Of a stretch of DNA of 64,000 nucleotides, positions 44,224 through 56,207 are shown one piece after another; the first letter of the stretch is position 1; each line of letters starts with the position of its first letter. This DNA comes from Rhyacophila brunnea. Lineage: Eukaryota; Arthropoda; Insecta; Trichoptera; Rhyacophilidae. Made by a program: the position numbers and the translations under genes. The stretch is from contig JAGYXB010001010.1 in assembly GCA_022495005.1 (NCBI GenBank), forward strand, positions 2,914,001-2,978,000, read 5' to 3'. A model generated the notes under the pieces. It ran no database searches. It had not been told where the DNA came from and saw only the letters and a program-made list of their open reading frames with translations.

Positions 44224-46086
44224 TCTCTATATATATAAAAATCTCGTGTCACGATGTTTGTGGTCGAACTCCTCCGAAATGGCTCGACCTATTTTTATGA
44301 TTTTTTTTACGTATATTTTTTAGGTATGAGAATAGGTCAACAAGTATATTTCATACCGCTAGGTGATTAGGGTATCTCTATCCAGAAAATTTTTCTTTTA
44401 TTTTTTTGACAATTTTTTTTTTGTATTTTTTTTAATATTTTGCATAAAAAAATACCTATAACCTCAAATTTTCATTCTCCTACCTCCACCCTCCCATTTT
44501 TAATCGCGATTTTATTATTTTTGTATGAACAAATTTAACCGTCGTTCGTATTTCAAACAGAACGAAATTATTTATGTTGTTGAATGACAGATGGCGCTAC
44601 GTCCGAGAAGAATTCAAGAAAAGCGTCGCGTCATTTTGACATTTCATTCAGCATATCACAACGCAGTGCGTGCAAAATTTTGTACGATTTATTTTAATTT
44701 ATCTATTTTTATGTGCGTGTATTACAGTGCACAATGCCATCAAGACGCAAGGGGGGCCATTTGGGCCGTCGAACGAATAAAGCAACAAACATGCAAAATA
44801 GTAGAGCAGAAAGAACAGACGAACAAATCCAACAAGATAACAAAAACGTGCGTGTAAGAATGTCGCAATTGCGTGCATCTCAATCACAAGAGGCACAAGC
44901 TGAACGAAATCAACAACGACAATTGGAATGGAGCCAAGCGCGCCGGTTCGTAGTTAACATACGCAGAGCAAATGACCGACAACGCCAACAAGTACATCGA
45001 ACATTTACATCCGCTTCGTTCCTTCGTCTCGCATTCGAGTACGAGCCAGATATTGAATATTCCGCTCATCCTAAAGTGCTGATTGGTGCTATGGACAAAG
45101 AATGTCCCCATTGTCATGCGCTCAAATTCAAACATGAGTCAGCCGGGATGTGTTGCGCATCAGGAAAAGTGCAACTACCAGAAATTGAGATGCCACCAGA
45201 ACCATTGAACGGCTTGCTCATCGGCACGGTTCCAGATTCAAACCTGTTCCTGAAGTCCATTCGCACATTCAATTCATGCTTCCAAATGACTTCGTCCGGA
45301 GCAACAGAAATAGTTCACAATACTAATGGTCAACAATTCCATTCTACGTTCAAAATCAAAGGCCAAGTATACCACAAAGTAGGCTCATTGCTGCCAATGC
45401 CAAACGAACCACATACATTTTTACAAATCTACTTTATGGGCGGTGAGGACATCAATCATGTGGATGCATGTTGCGGCTACAATAGCCTCAATTCGCCTAA
45501 TGCCAGGCGCATCGTCGGCGAACTGGACGCCCTGGTGAATGAGCACAATGAATTATTGAAATTCTTCAAAGCACACATGCACGAATTGCAAAATGACAAT
45601 CGCGCTATTGTCATCAATCCTGATAAAACACCAGCTGGAGAGCACGTACGTCGATTCAATGCGACTGTTGTTGACGACATTGCTGTAATCATGGTTGGCG
45701 ACCGCACATCGACGCGAGAAATCGTGATTCAAAGAAGAAACAATAATCTGGAGTTCATCGCTGACACACACCGTTCATACGACGCTCTCCAATATCCGCT
45801 AATTTTCTGGAAGGGACAAGACGGATATTGCATAAACAGTAAACAGCGAGATCCTGTCACAGGTAATTCATTCATTATGAACATCATTACTCATTTTGAA
45901 TTGAAAATGAATGGTTGATGTTTTTTTGTTTTTATCAGCGGTCATCGTCTACAGCGCTCTATTCCTCTTTCTGTCATATATCCCATCCCCACACACTTAC
46001 GATACATTCGTTATTTTTTATTTAACAACCAAAATATTCACTAGAAATAATTTATATGGCAGAACAACGTTTGCCGGGTCAGCTAG
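44224..46086 (+). mobile_element. Helitron with both ends, internally deleted
   Basis: Starts TCTCTATATATATAAAAATC and ends GCCGGGTCAGCTAG, inserted between A (44223) and T (46087), which matches Helitron ends (5' TC, 3' CTRR) and the AT target. At 1863 bp it is far shorter than an autonomous Helitron and encodes only the N-terminal region. The copy at 977-1741 has the same 3' structure, so this is a spreading deletion derivative. Confidence 0.88.
44734..45918 (+). CDS. Helitron N-terminal protein, no nuclease or helicase
   Basis: 394 codons from ATG 44734 (MPSRRKGGHLGRR); the open frame extends seven codons further up but without an ATG. In order: a basic, Arg/Gln-rich N-terminus; a Cys/His cluster CPHCHALKFKHESAGMCCASGK typical of Helitron proteins; the Helitron_like_N region with FKIKGQVYHKVGSLLP, YFMGGEDIN and GDRTSTREIV; and a short tail ending HFELKMNG. 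The HUH endonuclease and Pif1-like helicase that follow in full Helitrons are absent. The frame is open with no stops, and similar to the copy at 977-1566. It may be just unbroken by youth, or kept as a DNA-binding protein; the sequence does not decide. Confidence 0.8.
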   Translation: MPSRRKGGHLGRRTNKATNMQNSRAERTDEQIQQDNKNVRVRMSQLRASQSQEAQAERNQQRQLEWSQARRFVVNIRRANDRQRQQVHRTFTSASFLRLAFEYEPDIEYSAHPKVLIGAMDKECPHCHALKFKHESAGMCCASGKVQLPEIEMPPEPLNGLLIGTVPDSNLFLKSIRTFNSCFQMTSSGATEIVHNTNGQQFHSTFKIKGQVYHKVGSLLPMPNEPHTFLQIYFMGGEDINHVDACCGYNSLNSPNARRIVGELDALVNEHNELLKFFKAHMHELQNDNRAIVINPDKTPAGEHVRRFNATVVDDIAVIMVGDRTSTREIVIQRRNNNLEFIADTHRSYDALQYPLIFWKGQDGYCINSKQRDPVTGNSFIMNIITHFELKMNG

Positions 46087-46531
46087 TATTATATATTATT
46101 AGGTGTAATAATAATTGAATAAAACATATTATTTAGTAATCTTTATGTTGTTTATTTACAAATATTTTAAGTTTTGAAAACATTTACCTATCATTCAACA
46201 TACCTCAGTTGTAATTGAAACATTGTAGATCATTATGAAGTATGTAAATGCAGTGTTATATTTACCAAACATCATTTACAATTATATTTTTTCAATCTTC
46301 TTATATTTATTTGTTTAGTTACGTTAGATTTCAATTTACTTTATGAATCACATTTATGGGAGTAGGTAGGTATTAATGTAATGTGCCCTATTATTAGGTT
46401 ATAAAATGGACATAATGATATTTCGGTTAAGTATAATTCTGTAGAAAATGCCACATTACATCTCTTGCTCAATTGCATGTTCCGGTATTTCCATATTAGG
46501 AGGCGTGTGTTTCCAATTTCCGCCGTTTTCA
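46087..46531. other. No feature recognised
   Basis: AT-rich spacer between the Helitron and the next hAT MITE. Confidence 0.45.
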
Positions 46532-46539
46532 TATTTCTT

Positions 46540-46897
46540 CAGTGACGTCCCGTGTGGGTAGGTAGATAGAGCGTCGCTTGGAGGCGGCAGTTACTCGATG
46601 GGCGGTAAATCTAGGAGAATCATTTGGTATATATAGAAATAGCTACCTAAACTTAGTAATAACGAAAATATTTTTCCATTACCTAATAAATTCAGCTCAC
46701 TGGTTTTAAACAAAATGTATTAATTAATGACGTAATTTTTTTGTCACGCTCGCGATGTCTAGTTTACTTCCGTTGCCCTTCGACGTCCATGGTGACAAGA
46801 AAGGACACCGTGCACGGATGACACAAAATACTGTATAAAAAAATGGGGAGAGATTTTGGCGCTGCCCAGGGCGGCATTTTGTCTAGGGACGTCACTG
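46540..46897. mobile_element. hAT-type MITE, 358 bp, perfect TSD
   Basis: The ends open CAGTGACGTCCC on both strands, flanked by TATTTCTT at 46532-46539 and 46898-46905. No ORF. Confidence 0.92.
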
Positions 46898-46905
46898 TAT
46901 TTCTT

Positions 46906-48231
46906 CCCTGATTTTTGCATTATTATTTTGTATTTTCAAGCCCGCAAAATATGGTAATTTTGTTACATTCCAATATACACCAAATCAATGAGAAAAATAC
47001 TCAACAAGTCGAGGTTCATTTAAAAGTTCTCCCGGTATAAAAAAAGAGTTTGCAAATTTAAAAAGAGTATTTAGATAGGAATAAATTTTATTATCGTATT
47101 TTTTTAGCTCATTTTGTATTAAATCGTAATACGTGACTATTTTTTTTTCATAAATAAACTACTGAAGTATCAAAATGTTGAATATGGCCAGAATTATAAT
47201 TATGTTCTTCTTTGCAAAAAATGATGGTGTAATTACGCAATCGGAGAGAGTCCGCCAAAATGTCTTCTCCGTTCAATAGTTTAGTTAGATTCAATACACG
47301 AAAAATGATTATTTTAAACATCGTAACGATTAGTTGAGTTCGTACATTCGTGTGTTTGTATTCGATATATCATTTTGGGACTATCCAACAATATTAACGA
47401 TTATGCCTTGTTTTATATTAATCTATGCAATCATGAGATTATGGATCTTATCAATGTTTGGAAGATAGATAATTTCAACTTTCTGCCGTTATGTTTATGA
47501 AATAAACTCTGCCATATTATCTTACTTAGCTCAATGAAATTTTTCAAATATATCTTTGCAAAACCCAAAGCCCGTATCCGGGGATTTCGCTCGATTTTTT
47601 ATCCGAAAATACCTGATTGAAAATGTTGGAAATCTGGAATTAGTTTTTCAATAAATTTTGAGACACTCTCTTGTCAAGTAGATACGAAGTGTTATCTAAA
47701 GAAATTTAGTACCTATAGAGTGTAAAATAAACAAAACAATCAGTACCTAAGTCATAGAATTTTTCCATTATTTTTATACCTTTTATGGGGTTACGGGATT
47801 GAAAAAATATCCATAATTTTATTATAAAATAGCGTACAATATATTATTATATATATATATATTATGAACAGTGATCATTTGTCATTTAATTTATCTAGTC
47901 TTTAGTTTTTTTTATAAGAGCGAAATTACATTCTTCTCGTTGAACATAACATATTATATAAATACACTGAAAAGGAATAGTTAGATTTGAGTTGAGAACA
48001 TGTAAACAAACCGAGTTTTCCACCAAATACGTAGCCCAGTAAAAGAGTCATACATGGTTTTATTTGGCGATGCTATCTTAGCATTATTATTATTCTAGAT
48101 TTTATAGGCTATAAGAATGGTAGAACTTATTCTGTATAGTGTTTGTACGTCAAAGTCACAATCGCGTTCCATACAATTTTTCAGAAGATTATTAACAAAA
48201 TAATACATATGTTATACGGAAATTACAAAAA
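46906..48231. other. No feature recognised
   Basis: AT-rich, including a (TA)n run near 47848-47863. Confidence 0.45.
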
Positions 48232-48330
48232 TGTCTTCTTCTTTTTATCTAACTTCCTTCAACCGAGGTTAGCCACCATTAGGGCGATCTTTGCTTTATC
48301 ATCTGGTACCCGGAACAGTTCGGTTTAACT
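48232..48330 (-). mobile_element. LINE (second family) 3'-end relic
   Basis: Matches the 3' end of the LINE relic at 55372-55770 in antisense (the segment equivalent to GGCGATCTTT...CTACCCGGAACAGTTC). A further scrap of the same family may lie near 48655-48680. Confidence 0.6.
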
Positions 48331-49740
48331 AGAGATAGGGATCAAGAAATCTTGAGAAATAATCATAAAAAGTCAATCTCGGAAATTGAATTCTCCAAAA
48401 TTTCATGAATTCTCATTTCTCGAGCAATCAATGAGATTCTCGAAATTTCTGTAATTTGTCACTTGGCAAAAATAAAAATCGGAATAGTTTAAATGGACGA
48501 AAGAAAGCTGATGTTGGCAATCTGAATTTTATAAAATCGTCCTTATAAAATAGGCGAGGCATAAATCGGATTTGATTGTGAACGGAATATCATAAATTTA
48601 ACCGTATTTTTTTCGATTTTGAGACACATTTCAAAATTCTCAACTCTTCTTGACATCTGGTTTTACGTCCACAATACCTAGTAAATCTAACGTCTCATTT
48701 TAAGACAGGCTCTTCTTGCCATCTCAATTCTAAGTAACAAGCAGCTTAAAACTTGGGTTCTCCTACAACAACTTCACTACAACCAAAAACACTGTATTTT
48801 TACTTAGCAGGGCAGTATAACGGTTACACATTCAATCGGTTCGCTGTTTATAACACACCACAAAAATGACGTTAATTTTATGTGAAAAAATTGAGTTATC
48901 GCCACTGGTAAATAATCAATTAGTCGATAGTCTTCTTCATTGGTCTTCACTAGGGTTTGTCTAATCATCGGATTACAAATAATTGCATTCGCGATTGCAA
49001 TCCCTAATAGCCACCCTCATTTACATTACTAATATATAACTATAAGTTATTAATATAATATAATATTTTAACTGTAGAATACTTTCAAATTGGTTCAAGT
49101 AATTGCACAATGGATTATCATAATAGTAAAAACTAATTAATCCCGTAGTATTTATTTGGTTTATATTTGATTATAGTTTTATCTAGAATTAGTACCTACA
49201 TCTAATAACTTATATATTATATACCACCAAAATAATTTATTAATAGTCTGCCTACTGAATCAAATTAAAGTATAGTTTTATCCAAACTCTTACTTTATAT
49301 ACATTTGTAGCCGTGAAGTTTGTAAAAGCTCATTAGAACCAAAGTAAATAAAAATAAAATCCTAGCACTCCATCTGTCGAAAGTCTAGACTCTCAACATT
49401 TTTTTATAGTATAATATTAACTCACATTAAATTATAAATAATGGTTTTTATTTAACCTTTTTGCAACATTTCAATTAAAAATTAGTTAGTGATAACCTGA
49501 TAACACTGATAAAGTATTCAAGTTTTTTTATTATGAAAGTCACATTGTGTACTTAGTTTTTTTATTCTTTTAAGGGGTTACCATTTGTAGTTGTTCAAAT
49601 ACTTAGTTTATTTTTTACAAATAAGTATAGGTACATAATTGATACATAATTGATTGATAGACAGAACTGTTTATAATGGTTATTTATTGTATGCACTTTT
49701 ACACTGTATTTAATTTTGAGGATGTATATATTTAGCTGAC
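48331..49740. other. No gene; possible degraded hAT ends
   Basis: TAGGGATCAAG near 48336 and an inverted TAGGGATTGCAATCGCG ending near 49006 could be hAT ends, but they do not pair well and no TSD was found. The rest is AT-rich. Confidence 0.35.
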
Positions 49741-49965
49741 ACGTCGATCGATGAATAGACAACCGCTGGACAAATGCCATCATACAGTGGTACCCATAGC
49801 CCATGGGGCACTAAATGCCCACAAGGACGCGCTAAAACTCGTTGGATAGACGAACTCATAAAGTTCGGTGGATGTACGTGGCAGCAAAGAACTGGGGCCC
49901 TATAATGGTAAAAGGAGCTAGGGGAGGTTCATCCATCAGTGGACCGACCCTAGCTGATGATGATA
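49741..49965 (+). mobile_element. RTE 3'-end relic
   Basis: The translation holds NRWTNAII-like residues, then QGRAKTRWIDELIKFGGCTWQQ, and ends GEVHPSVD before a short TGATGATGATA tail. Several stops. Same family as 29734-30838. Confidence 0.78.
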
Positions 49966-51235
49966 TTTAGATAATACTATTTAGTTATATAATATGTAAA
50001 TTTAGTATTTAATAGTTTTATGTCATGTTAGGACACTAAGTATGCAAGGAACGATTAGTTAATTGAAAGGTAAATTTTGAATTGCTTGATTTAAAGGTTT
50101 GATATCGACTGATTAATATGATGTTTCAGTGACAAGTAGTTAATTATCATCTGAGCTTGTTAGTTACACTGAAGATATTATAGATAATACTACATATTAG
50201 AGTATATTATATTATATTACTTATAGATATTACTATAATTTATTTTAATACCTACACTATTTTGCACTATTTTTTTGGTCTTTTGTTTTGCTCTTATATT
50301 ACGTAATATAAGTCACACATTTAAGACTCATTTTACCAATAAGTTTTAGTCACCGAACTATTCTATGAATTTTGTTTGCGCACCACAACCGTTCTTACTC
50401 GGGAATATTACGGGACCGTACGATTGATGTGAAGCATCGTTTTTTTATGACTGGAAATTTCTCAAGATTAAGTTCAAAGTGTCCTCAGGTGTGCTTTAAC
50501 TGAATGTATAAAAGGAGCATGTAGATGCCAAATTAAAAATTGATATAAGTATCAAAATTCTATACAAAACTCCCTATAGATCTAAGTGCATAGATCTTCA
50601 CATTGGTTGTCAAATATAATATAAAACTAACTTTACCAATTATTAATGCTAGTGTTCAGCCAACTCTGATTATATTATTGATATAAAGTAGCCCGATACT
50701 AGTTCAGGACTCCTCCTGGTTCTATGGGAATTAGATCCCTAGGGGATGATACCTTTTATTGGTATCAGTACCTACCTATATGTACCTTCTTTTCTTTTAC
50801 TTCATGTATATTTTTGATGTGTCACAAATTTTATAGGTCGGTTTAAAACTACTATTTTTGTATGTAAAATTCGATCATTATAACAAAAAAAAATCCCTTG
50901 ATATAAATTACCCACTGCGTCTCAATTAAATGAGGATTTAAAAATATAATTTTTTTATATAAAATAGCGAGTCTACGTTTTGAGATGTCAGAACGAGCAA
51001 CAGAAGGAGCTTAATAAATGTATATGGCTTCAGATATACATATCTACTTTCATCTCATTTCCATTATTAATTCAGTGGACCACAACGAGAGCTACCTCTC
51101 AAACATAATCACTTTGCCATTCAAATATTTCACAAACGTAAACAAGTCTAATAATAAACCACTATTTCAGTTTTGCGGATTCCGATAAGCCTACTCTATA
51201 CAAGTTGTTTCGAAAAAAATAATAATATCTAGTTA
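49966..51235. other. No feature recognised
   Basis: AT-rich, no ORF of known family. Confidence 0.5.
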
Positions 51236-51237
51236 TA

Positions 51238-52060
51238 CGAGGGCAGTATGATAAGACTGGTAAAAATATTTTTTTCAGAAAAAAAAAACATTTTATTTTT
51301 CAACATTGTCCACCTTTAGCTCGATACATTTAGTCCAACGTTTTTCCAATTTTGTAATCTCTTCAAAATAATAAGATTTCTCCAACCCTTCAAAATATCC
51401 ATTTTTCATTGATGACCTCGTCGTTAGTGACAAATCTTTTTCCACCAAGCCATTTCTTTGAATCTGGAAATACAAAAGAGTCGCAGGGGACTAAATCTGG
51501 AGAATAATATGGATGAATAAATAATGCATACTTAAATTCATGCAATTTCCCATAGAAAAGAAACACGTATACATCCGTTCATTGTCTTGGTAGAAGGGAA
51601 CTGTTTTCTTCGCAAAACGCGATTATCTTCCCTTTAAAGCATCGTTGAAACGGTTCAATAAATTGCAGTAATATTTCCCAGTGACCGTTTTTTTTCCTTT
51701 TAACGTAGTGAACGTGGATTATGCCACGCTTATCTTAAAAAAAATGTCGCTATAACCTTTCCAGCCGACTTAACCACCTTTGCCTTCTTCGGTGCCAATT
51801 CACCAGGAGAAACTGTTCACTGTTTCCACTATTCATTGATCTTTGGTGTATAGTGATGGATCCATGTTTTGTCCACAGCCATAAATTGTCCCAGAAAATT
51901 ATTTGGATTACGCTTCTTAATTTGCATTTGAATTTTTCAAACGTGCAATTGTTTCAACCATTTTCCAGAGAGCTTTCTCGTATCCAAATGATTATGAAAA
52001 ATGTTTTAAACACGTTTAATTAGGATGCCTAGTGCCTCACCCATCTCGTGCATTTTCACC
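51238..52060 (-). mobile_element. Degraded mariner element
   Basis: The left edge opens CGAGGGCAGTATGATAAG after a TA, like a mariner TIR. Read on the minus strand, fragments of transposase follow in several frames: HLDTRKLSGKW, VDKTWIHHYTP, ELAPKKAKVVKSAGKVIAT, YQDNERMYT, YYSPDLVPCD, KKWLGGKRFVTNDEV and KLEKRWTKCIELK. The opposite TIR was not found. It differs from the 31.5-kb mariner in TIR sequence and is much older. Confidence 0.8.
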
Positions 52061-52351
52061 ATCACAATATTGAAGATTTTCTCAATCATTTTTACTATGT
52101 GGTGAGCTCAATTTGGCATTCTGAACATTCGGTATCACCTGTAATTGAGTGCTGTTATGTGAGATTTGCGATTGTCACTTCGTTTTTTTTAATTTTACCT
52201 GACTTATTATACAGCCTAAGTATTATTATAGTACGAGTATTTAGGTATTGTAGACCACCGTAATTTTATAAAATAATATCACATTTTGTATCGAAAAAAA
52301 ATATCATTACAGTATTCGACCATTATTTCTTACCAAATATACTGTAACCTC

Positions 52352-53136
52352 CAGTGGCGAAGACTCCATACTAGGCGATTATTTAAAGCCTACCTTCTTA
52401 AGAAATTTTTTTTTAAATTTTATATTGACATATTAAATGATATAATCACATAATAATATATTCAAAATGCTCAACGACATCTATCGTATGATTGTCATAA
52501 TAATTTTTTGATCTTTTCCACTATTTCAATAAGCAGCATTTATGGCATATTTCGAAGGTTTAAAAAAATAAGCGACATCTCGTTTCGCTTCACATATTGT
52601 ATGGATTACGTTCGCGTGAATCAAAAACTTTTTTTATATGAAGTTTGTTTCTCATAATTTCAAGACGTCTGCGGCGGCCCATATAAATTGGTAAGCTATT
52701 TAAGGAGCGCTTGCATTTTACGTAAGTGCACATTTATTCAAAAGAATTTATATTTATTCATAGACTAAGACAATTTATTCAGCCAATTATGTGAGTTGAA
52801 ATCTGATATTGTATCTAAGTCTGTGTTTTAAATATAAAAGTATTTTAAATATCTAGTTTACGGGTTAAATTATAAATTGTTATGGAACAGATTCACAACA
52901 ACGGATATTTTCAATATATTTTGAGCGTATCTTGCGTTTATATTTAAGAAAATACATAATTCAAATTAATTGCTTAATTTTATACCATCAATGAGCTTTT
53001 GAAATTTCATCGGTTTTTGTATACCTACCTATTCATCAGTAGTTATGTCAGATTATCTTCTTATTTCCCGTAAATACATCTAAAAAGTGTGCTTCTCCAC
53101 AGCCTACCTGTTTCCAAAAGTCACCCTTCACCACTG
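52352..53136. mobile_element. hAT-type element, 785 bp, perfect TSD
   Basis: The ends open CAGTGGCGAAGACT and CAGTGGTGAAGGGT, with a perfect 8-bp duplication GTAACCTC (52344-52351 and 53137-53144). The subterminal AGCCTACCT motif occurs near both ends. No ORF of transposase type. Confidence 0.9.
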
Positions 53137-53144
53137 GTAACCTC

Positions 53145-54857
53145 TCTCCCTTCGGTTATGACAAGAGACCCCCCAGGCAAGGATTTCAACTTGGTGCAAT
53201 AATTGCAATTCCTTTATATTGAAAAACATTGTTTGAAACTTGAATCTTAATTAATCTTATATTAGTAAACTCTAGATATCAATCTGTATTATTATATTAT
53301 TATAATTATTATCGCACGATAATATTCACTGCGTGTCAAACTGGGTTAAGTGCTCGTATTATAATAAATACTACGCATAAACTCGTTACCCGGAAACAGC
53401 ATAGTCAAAATACAAGCGTTGACCAGTCGGCAGTTTGAGTAAAAAATATAAAATTGGACCTGGTTTTTTTTTTAACTTAGTACAAATTCCTCACGAGAAT
53501 GTCAATGTGGATTGTCATTTTTCAAGCTGATCGGAATCCAATAACTTGAAATACCACATTATCAATACTGTAGCATTACTACGGACAATACAAAATGATC
53601 GGTGACAAATAATTGAAGTACCTCCATGTGGTCACCACAAAGAACTGATTAATAAGATAGAAATATGAAAGCCAGTTGCCAGAGGCTAAGGTTTTGTTGC
53701 CGTATTATGTTTATTAGTTTATGACGTTACGCCATAATACGCAAGAAATATAAGACGTGCTGTGTCCTCAATTATTACCAATATTGAATACGCGTTTCGT
53801 TTACGCGACAAACTTTAATTACATTCCAAATTTAAAACTTGTTACAGTTTCACCCAGCGGCAATCCTCTTGTCACTATTTCTGTATTCCCTTGGTATCCA
53901 TATGATACATATATACACATGCAGATACAAAAATGTGGATAATTTAAAAAAGAATAATACCTACAATATTTTAGACCCCACGTACCATGTCAAATAATTC
54001 AGTATTTACATAGTCAGTTTTAAACACCTTTCACTGACGCGTGTTTAAACGGTGTTCTGATTTATTTGTGTTCGTACACATTTAGCTCTTTATTCTAAGA
54101 TTCGCTAGTATTTATTATATTTTTTAAAAAAATGTGTATTTACTGTTATAAACATCTCTTCAAGTACGTGAAATATCCCAGTAATAATATGTCTCACTTG
54201 ATATGCGATTGAAAGATCTCCCAATAGTTAACTGTTGCTATTTGTATTTATTTTAATTCGTTTCATCTATCAAATAATCATTAACTCATAGTGATGAGAA
54301 TAATTTTTAATGTACTTATTCTTTTTATTGGCCAATAATTCATGTGATTTTAAAATCAATTCAATTATGCTTAAGTCAAGCCATAACATTATAATATTAC
54401 CTAGGACACTAGTCCGAAAACTTCATAACTCTTTGGAGACATATTATTCCTTCCATTTTGACATCCATGGAATCATTAGCATACACTGCCATGACCATAC
54501 CTCAAATACATCACTCTTACGTCTTTCTTTCTCATATTTTGTGGTGCATTCTTCTATACCATAAAAAGGTAGAGAATATCAAAATCTTGACTAAATAAAC
54601 TTTGGTCCATTTTATACGGCAGGGCCCTTCTATATTTTGTTCAAGCCTGTCATTGCTTCATTTGCGATGCCCATTATGCGATTAATGTAAAATTTTTATT
54701 AAAATCAACAAAATTCAATCATCTCCAGTTCAACGGACTGATTCGGTCTACCATCGATTCGTTTATCTTAAAACGTGATAGGTACTCTGCCTTCCAAATT
54801 CAGATGTTGAAATAAGTGTAGTCTTAGCTGCGTATCTAAATCTGGAGACTGTATGAC
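53145..54857. other. No feature recognised
   Basis: AT-rich. The frames 53757-53942 and 54310-54564 (+) have no known family. Confidence 0.45.
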
Positions 54858-55058
54858 TACATGTACAGCGGTTGTCCACTCATTGTGAAACGTGTCCAGC
54901 TTATTGCCATTTCATCTGCTTAGTGATCTCTATCACATGACGTAATCTTGTCAACGTCCTTATTCATTATTATTTTTGTGGTCAGTCAGCGTTCTGCCCA
55001 ACATGCATCTTTCCATGCCACGTGGGCTACTTGTAAATTTCGGATTTCTCTTCCGCAT
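54858..55058 (-). mobile_element. RTE-type LINE relic
   Basis: Diverged antisense copy of the RTE segment around GHIARR and CMLGITR: the block equivalent to GCCCAACATGCATCTTTCCATGC is clear (about 54994-55018). No 3' end. Confidence 0.6.
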
Positions 55059-55081
55059 TATAATATAATTAGCATAAATAT

Positions 55082-55292
55082 GATGGCCGCGCGGCTTAAG
55101 CGTCGGACTTTCGCGTCGTTGGTCCCAGGCTCGAATCCTGGGTCTGGCAAGTATAGGTACATATTGTTTTTAAATTTGTGTATTTGATGTTGAGCAACTG
55201 GCTGACATCCATTTCTAGTAAAAACAAAATCTGTTAATACAACCCTCCCCTCTCTGGAGGCCCATATGATTTTATTAGGATCGGATATGGTC
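55082..55292 (+). mobile_element. tRNA-derived SINE
   Basis: The best copy of this family in the window: an A box in TGGCCGCGCGGCTTAAGC and a B box GGCTCGAATCC (55128-55138), followed by the shared body (TCTGGCAAGTA, AAAACAAAATCTGTTAATAC, GGAGGCCCATATGAT, GGATCGGATATGG) and a short (AT)n tail. Confidence 0.85.
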
Positions 55293-55371
55293 TAAAAAAT
55301 ATATATATATTTAAAAACATCCATGACAGTATGCACCCCCAACACCTTTTTGCACTTTGAACACATAATAC

Positions 55372-55770
55372 ATCTTCTTCTTATTGTGCCATCCCCTAGC
55401 GGAGGTCGGCCACCATCAAGGCGATCTTTTCTTTGTCGTCTGCTACCCGGAACAGTTCAGTGGAGCTACACTCTTACCAATCACGGAGGTTCTTAAGCCT
55501 CTAAATGCGGCGCCGTCCTCTGCTACACTTACCATTTATCTTTCCTTGAATGACAAGTTGGGGAATACTATACTTGTGTCCTCTCATAATGCGGCCGAGG
55601 TACTGTAGTTTCCTGATTTTGATAGTACGTAGAACTTCTCAGTCCTTACCCATTCGATTGAGAACTTCAACATTTGTCACCCAGTCATTCCGAGGAATTT
55701 TGAGGATGCATCTATACAGCCACATCTCGAAAGCTTCAAGTCTCCGTGACATCTCTTGGTTTTGCGTCCA
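55372..55770 (-). mobile_element. LINE (second family) C-terminal relic
   Basis: Read on the minus strand, it encodes scattered pieces of a LINE C-terminus: WLYRCILKIPRND, VTNVEVLNRMGKD, TIKIRKLQYLGRIMRG, QGKINGK and ELFRVADDKEKIALMVADLR, with several frame breaks. This matches the endonuclease/reverse-transcriptase LINE group with a YLGHIMR...LFRAA...IANLR ending, which is different from the RTE family above. Ends in a TTCTTCTT-type tail on the plus strand. Confidence 0.72.
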
Positions 55771-55907
55771 TAATTATCCATCCATAATTAATAATTGTCC
55801 AAACCATAGAAAAGAATTGAGAGACCATAACAACGTACCATAAATATATAATATCATTTAATTAAACGTAATAATAACAATTTAATTCATTATTTTGTCA
55901 AAAACAC

Positions 55908-56095
55908 CAGTGGGTCTATTCTATACTTATTGACCGCTAAAGTAATAGATAAATATTATGAAACTTTAGGGTAGGTTTGTATCAAAGTATTAGCACTTAT
56001 TGTAACAATTACAATAACATGTTTGTAATTGTTGCAATAAGTGCTAAATTTTAACAGCAGCAAGAGAGGTCGATAAGTATAGAATAGACCCACAG
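55908..56095. mobile_element. Palindromic MITE related to 17796-18096
   Basis: The ends open CAGTGGGTCTATTCTATACT and CTGTGGGTCTATTCTATACT. A central hairpin has arms TTAGCACTTATTGTAACAAT and nearly perfect complement. The central arms are shared with the larger MITE at 17.8 kb. No TSD identified. Confidence 0.78.
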
Positions 56096-56207
56096 GACCT
56101 TTTATAATATTTACAAAAATTGTAACAATATATTTTATATATGTAGGTAGCATATTAAAATGGATACTCATTTCACATAGTGTTTTAATAATAACTATAT
56201 TATTCGT

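Noticed and set aside
44591..44857. 88-codon plus-strand frame overlapping the Helitron ORF start
   Set aside because: It is out of frame with the Helitron protein and has no family resemblance. It is a shadow frame.
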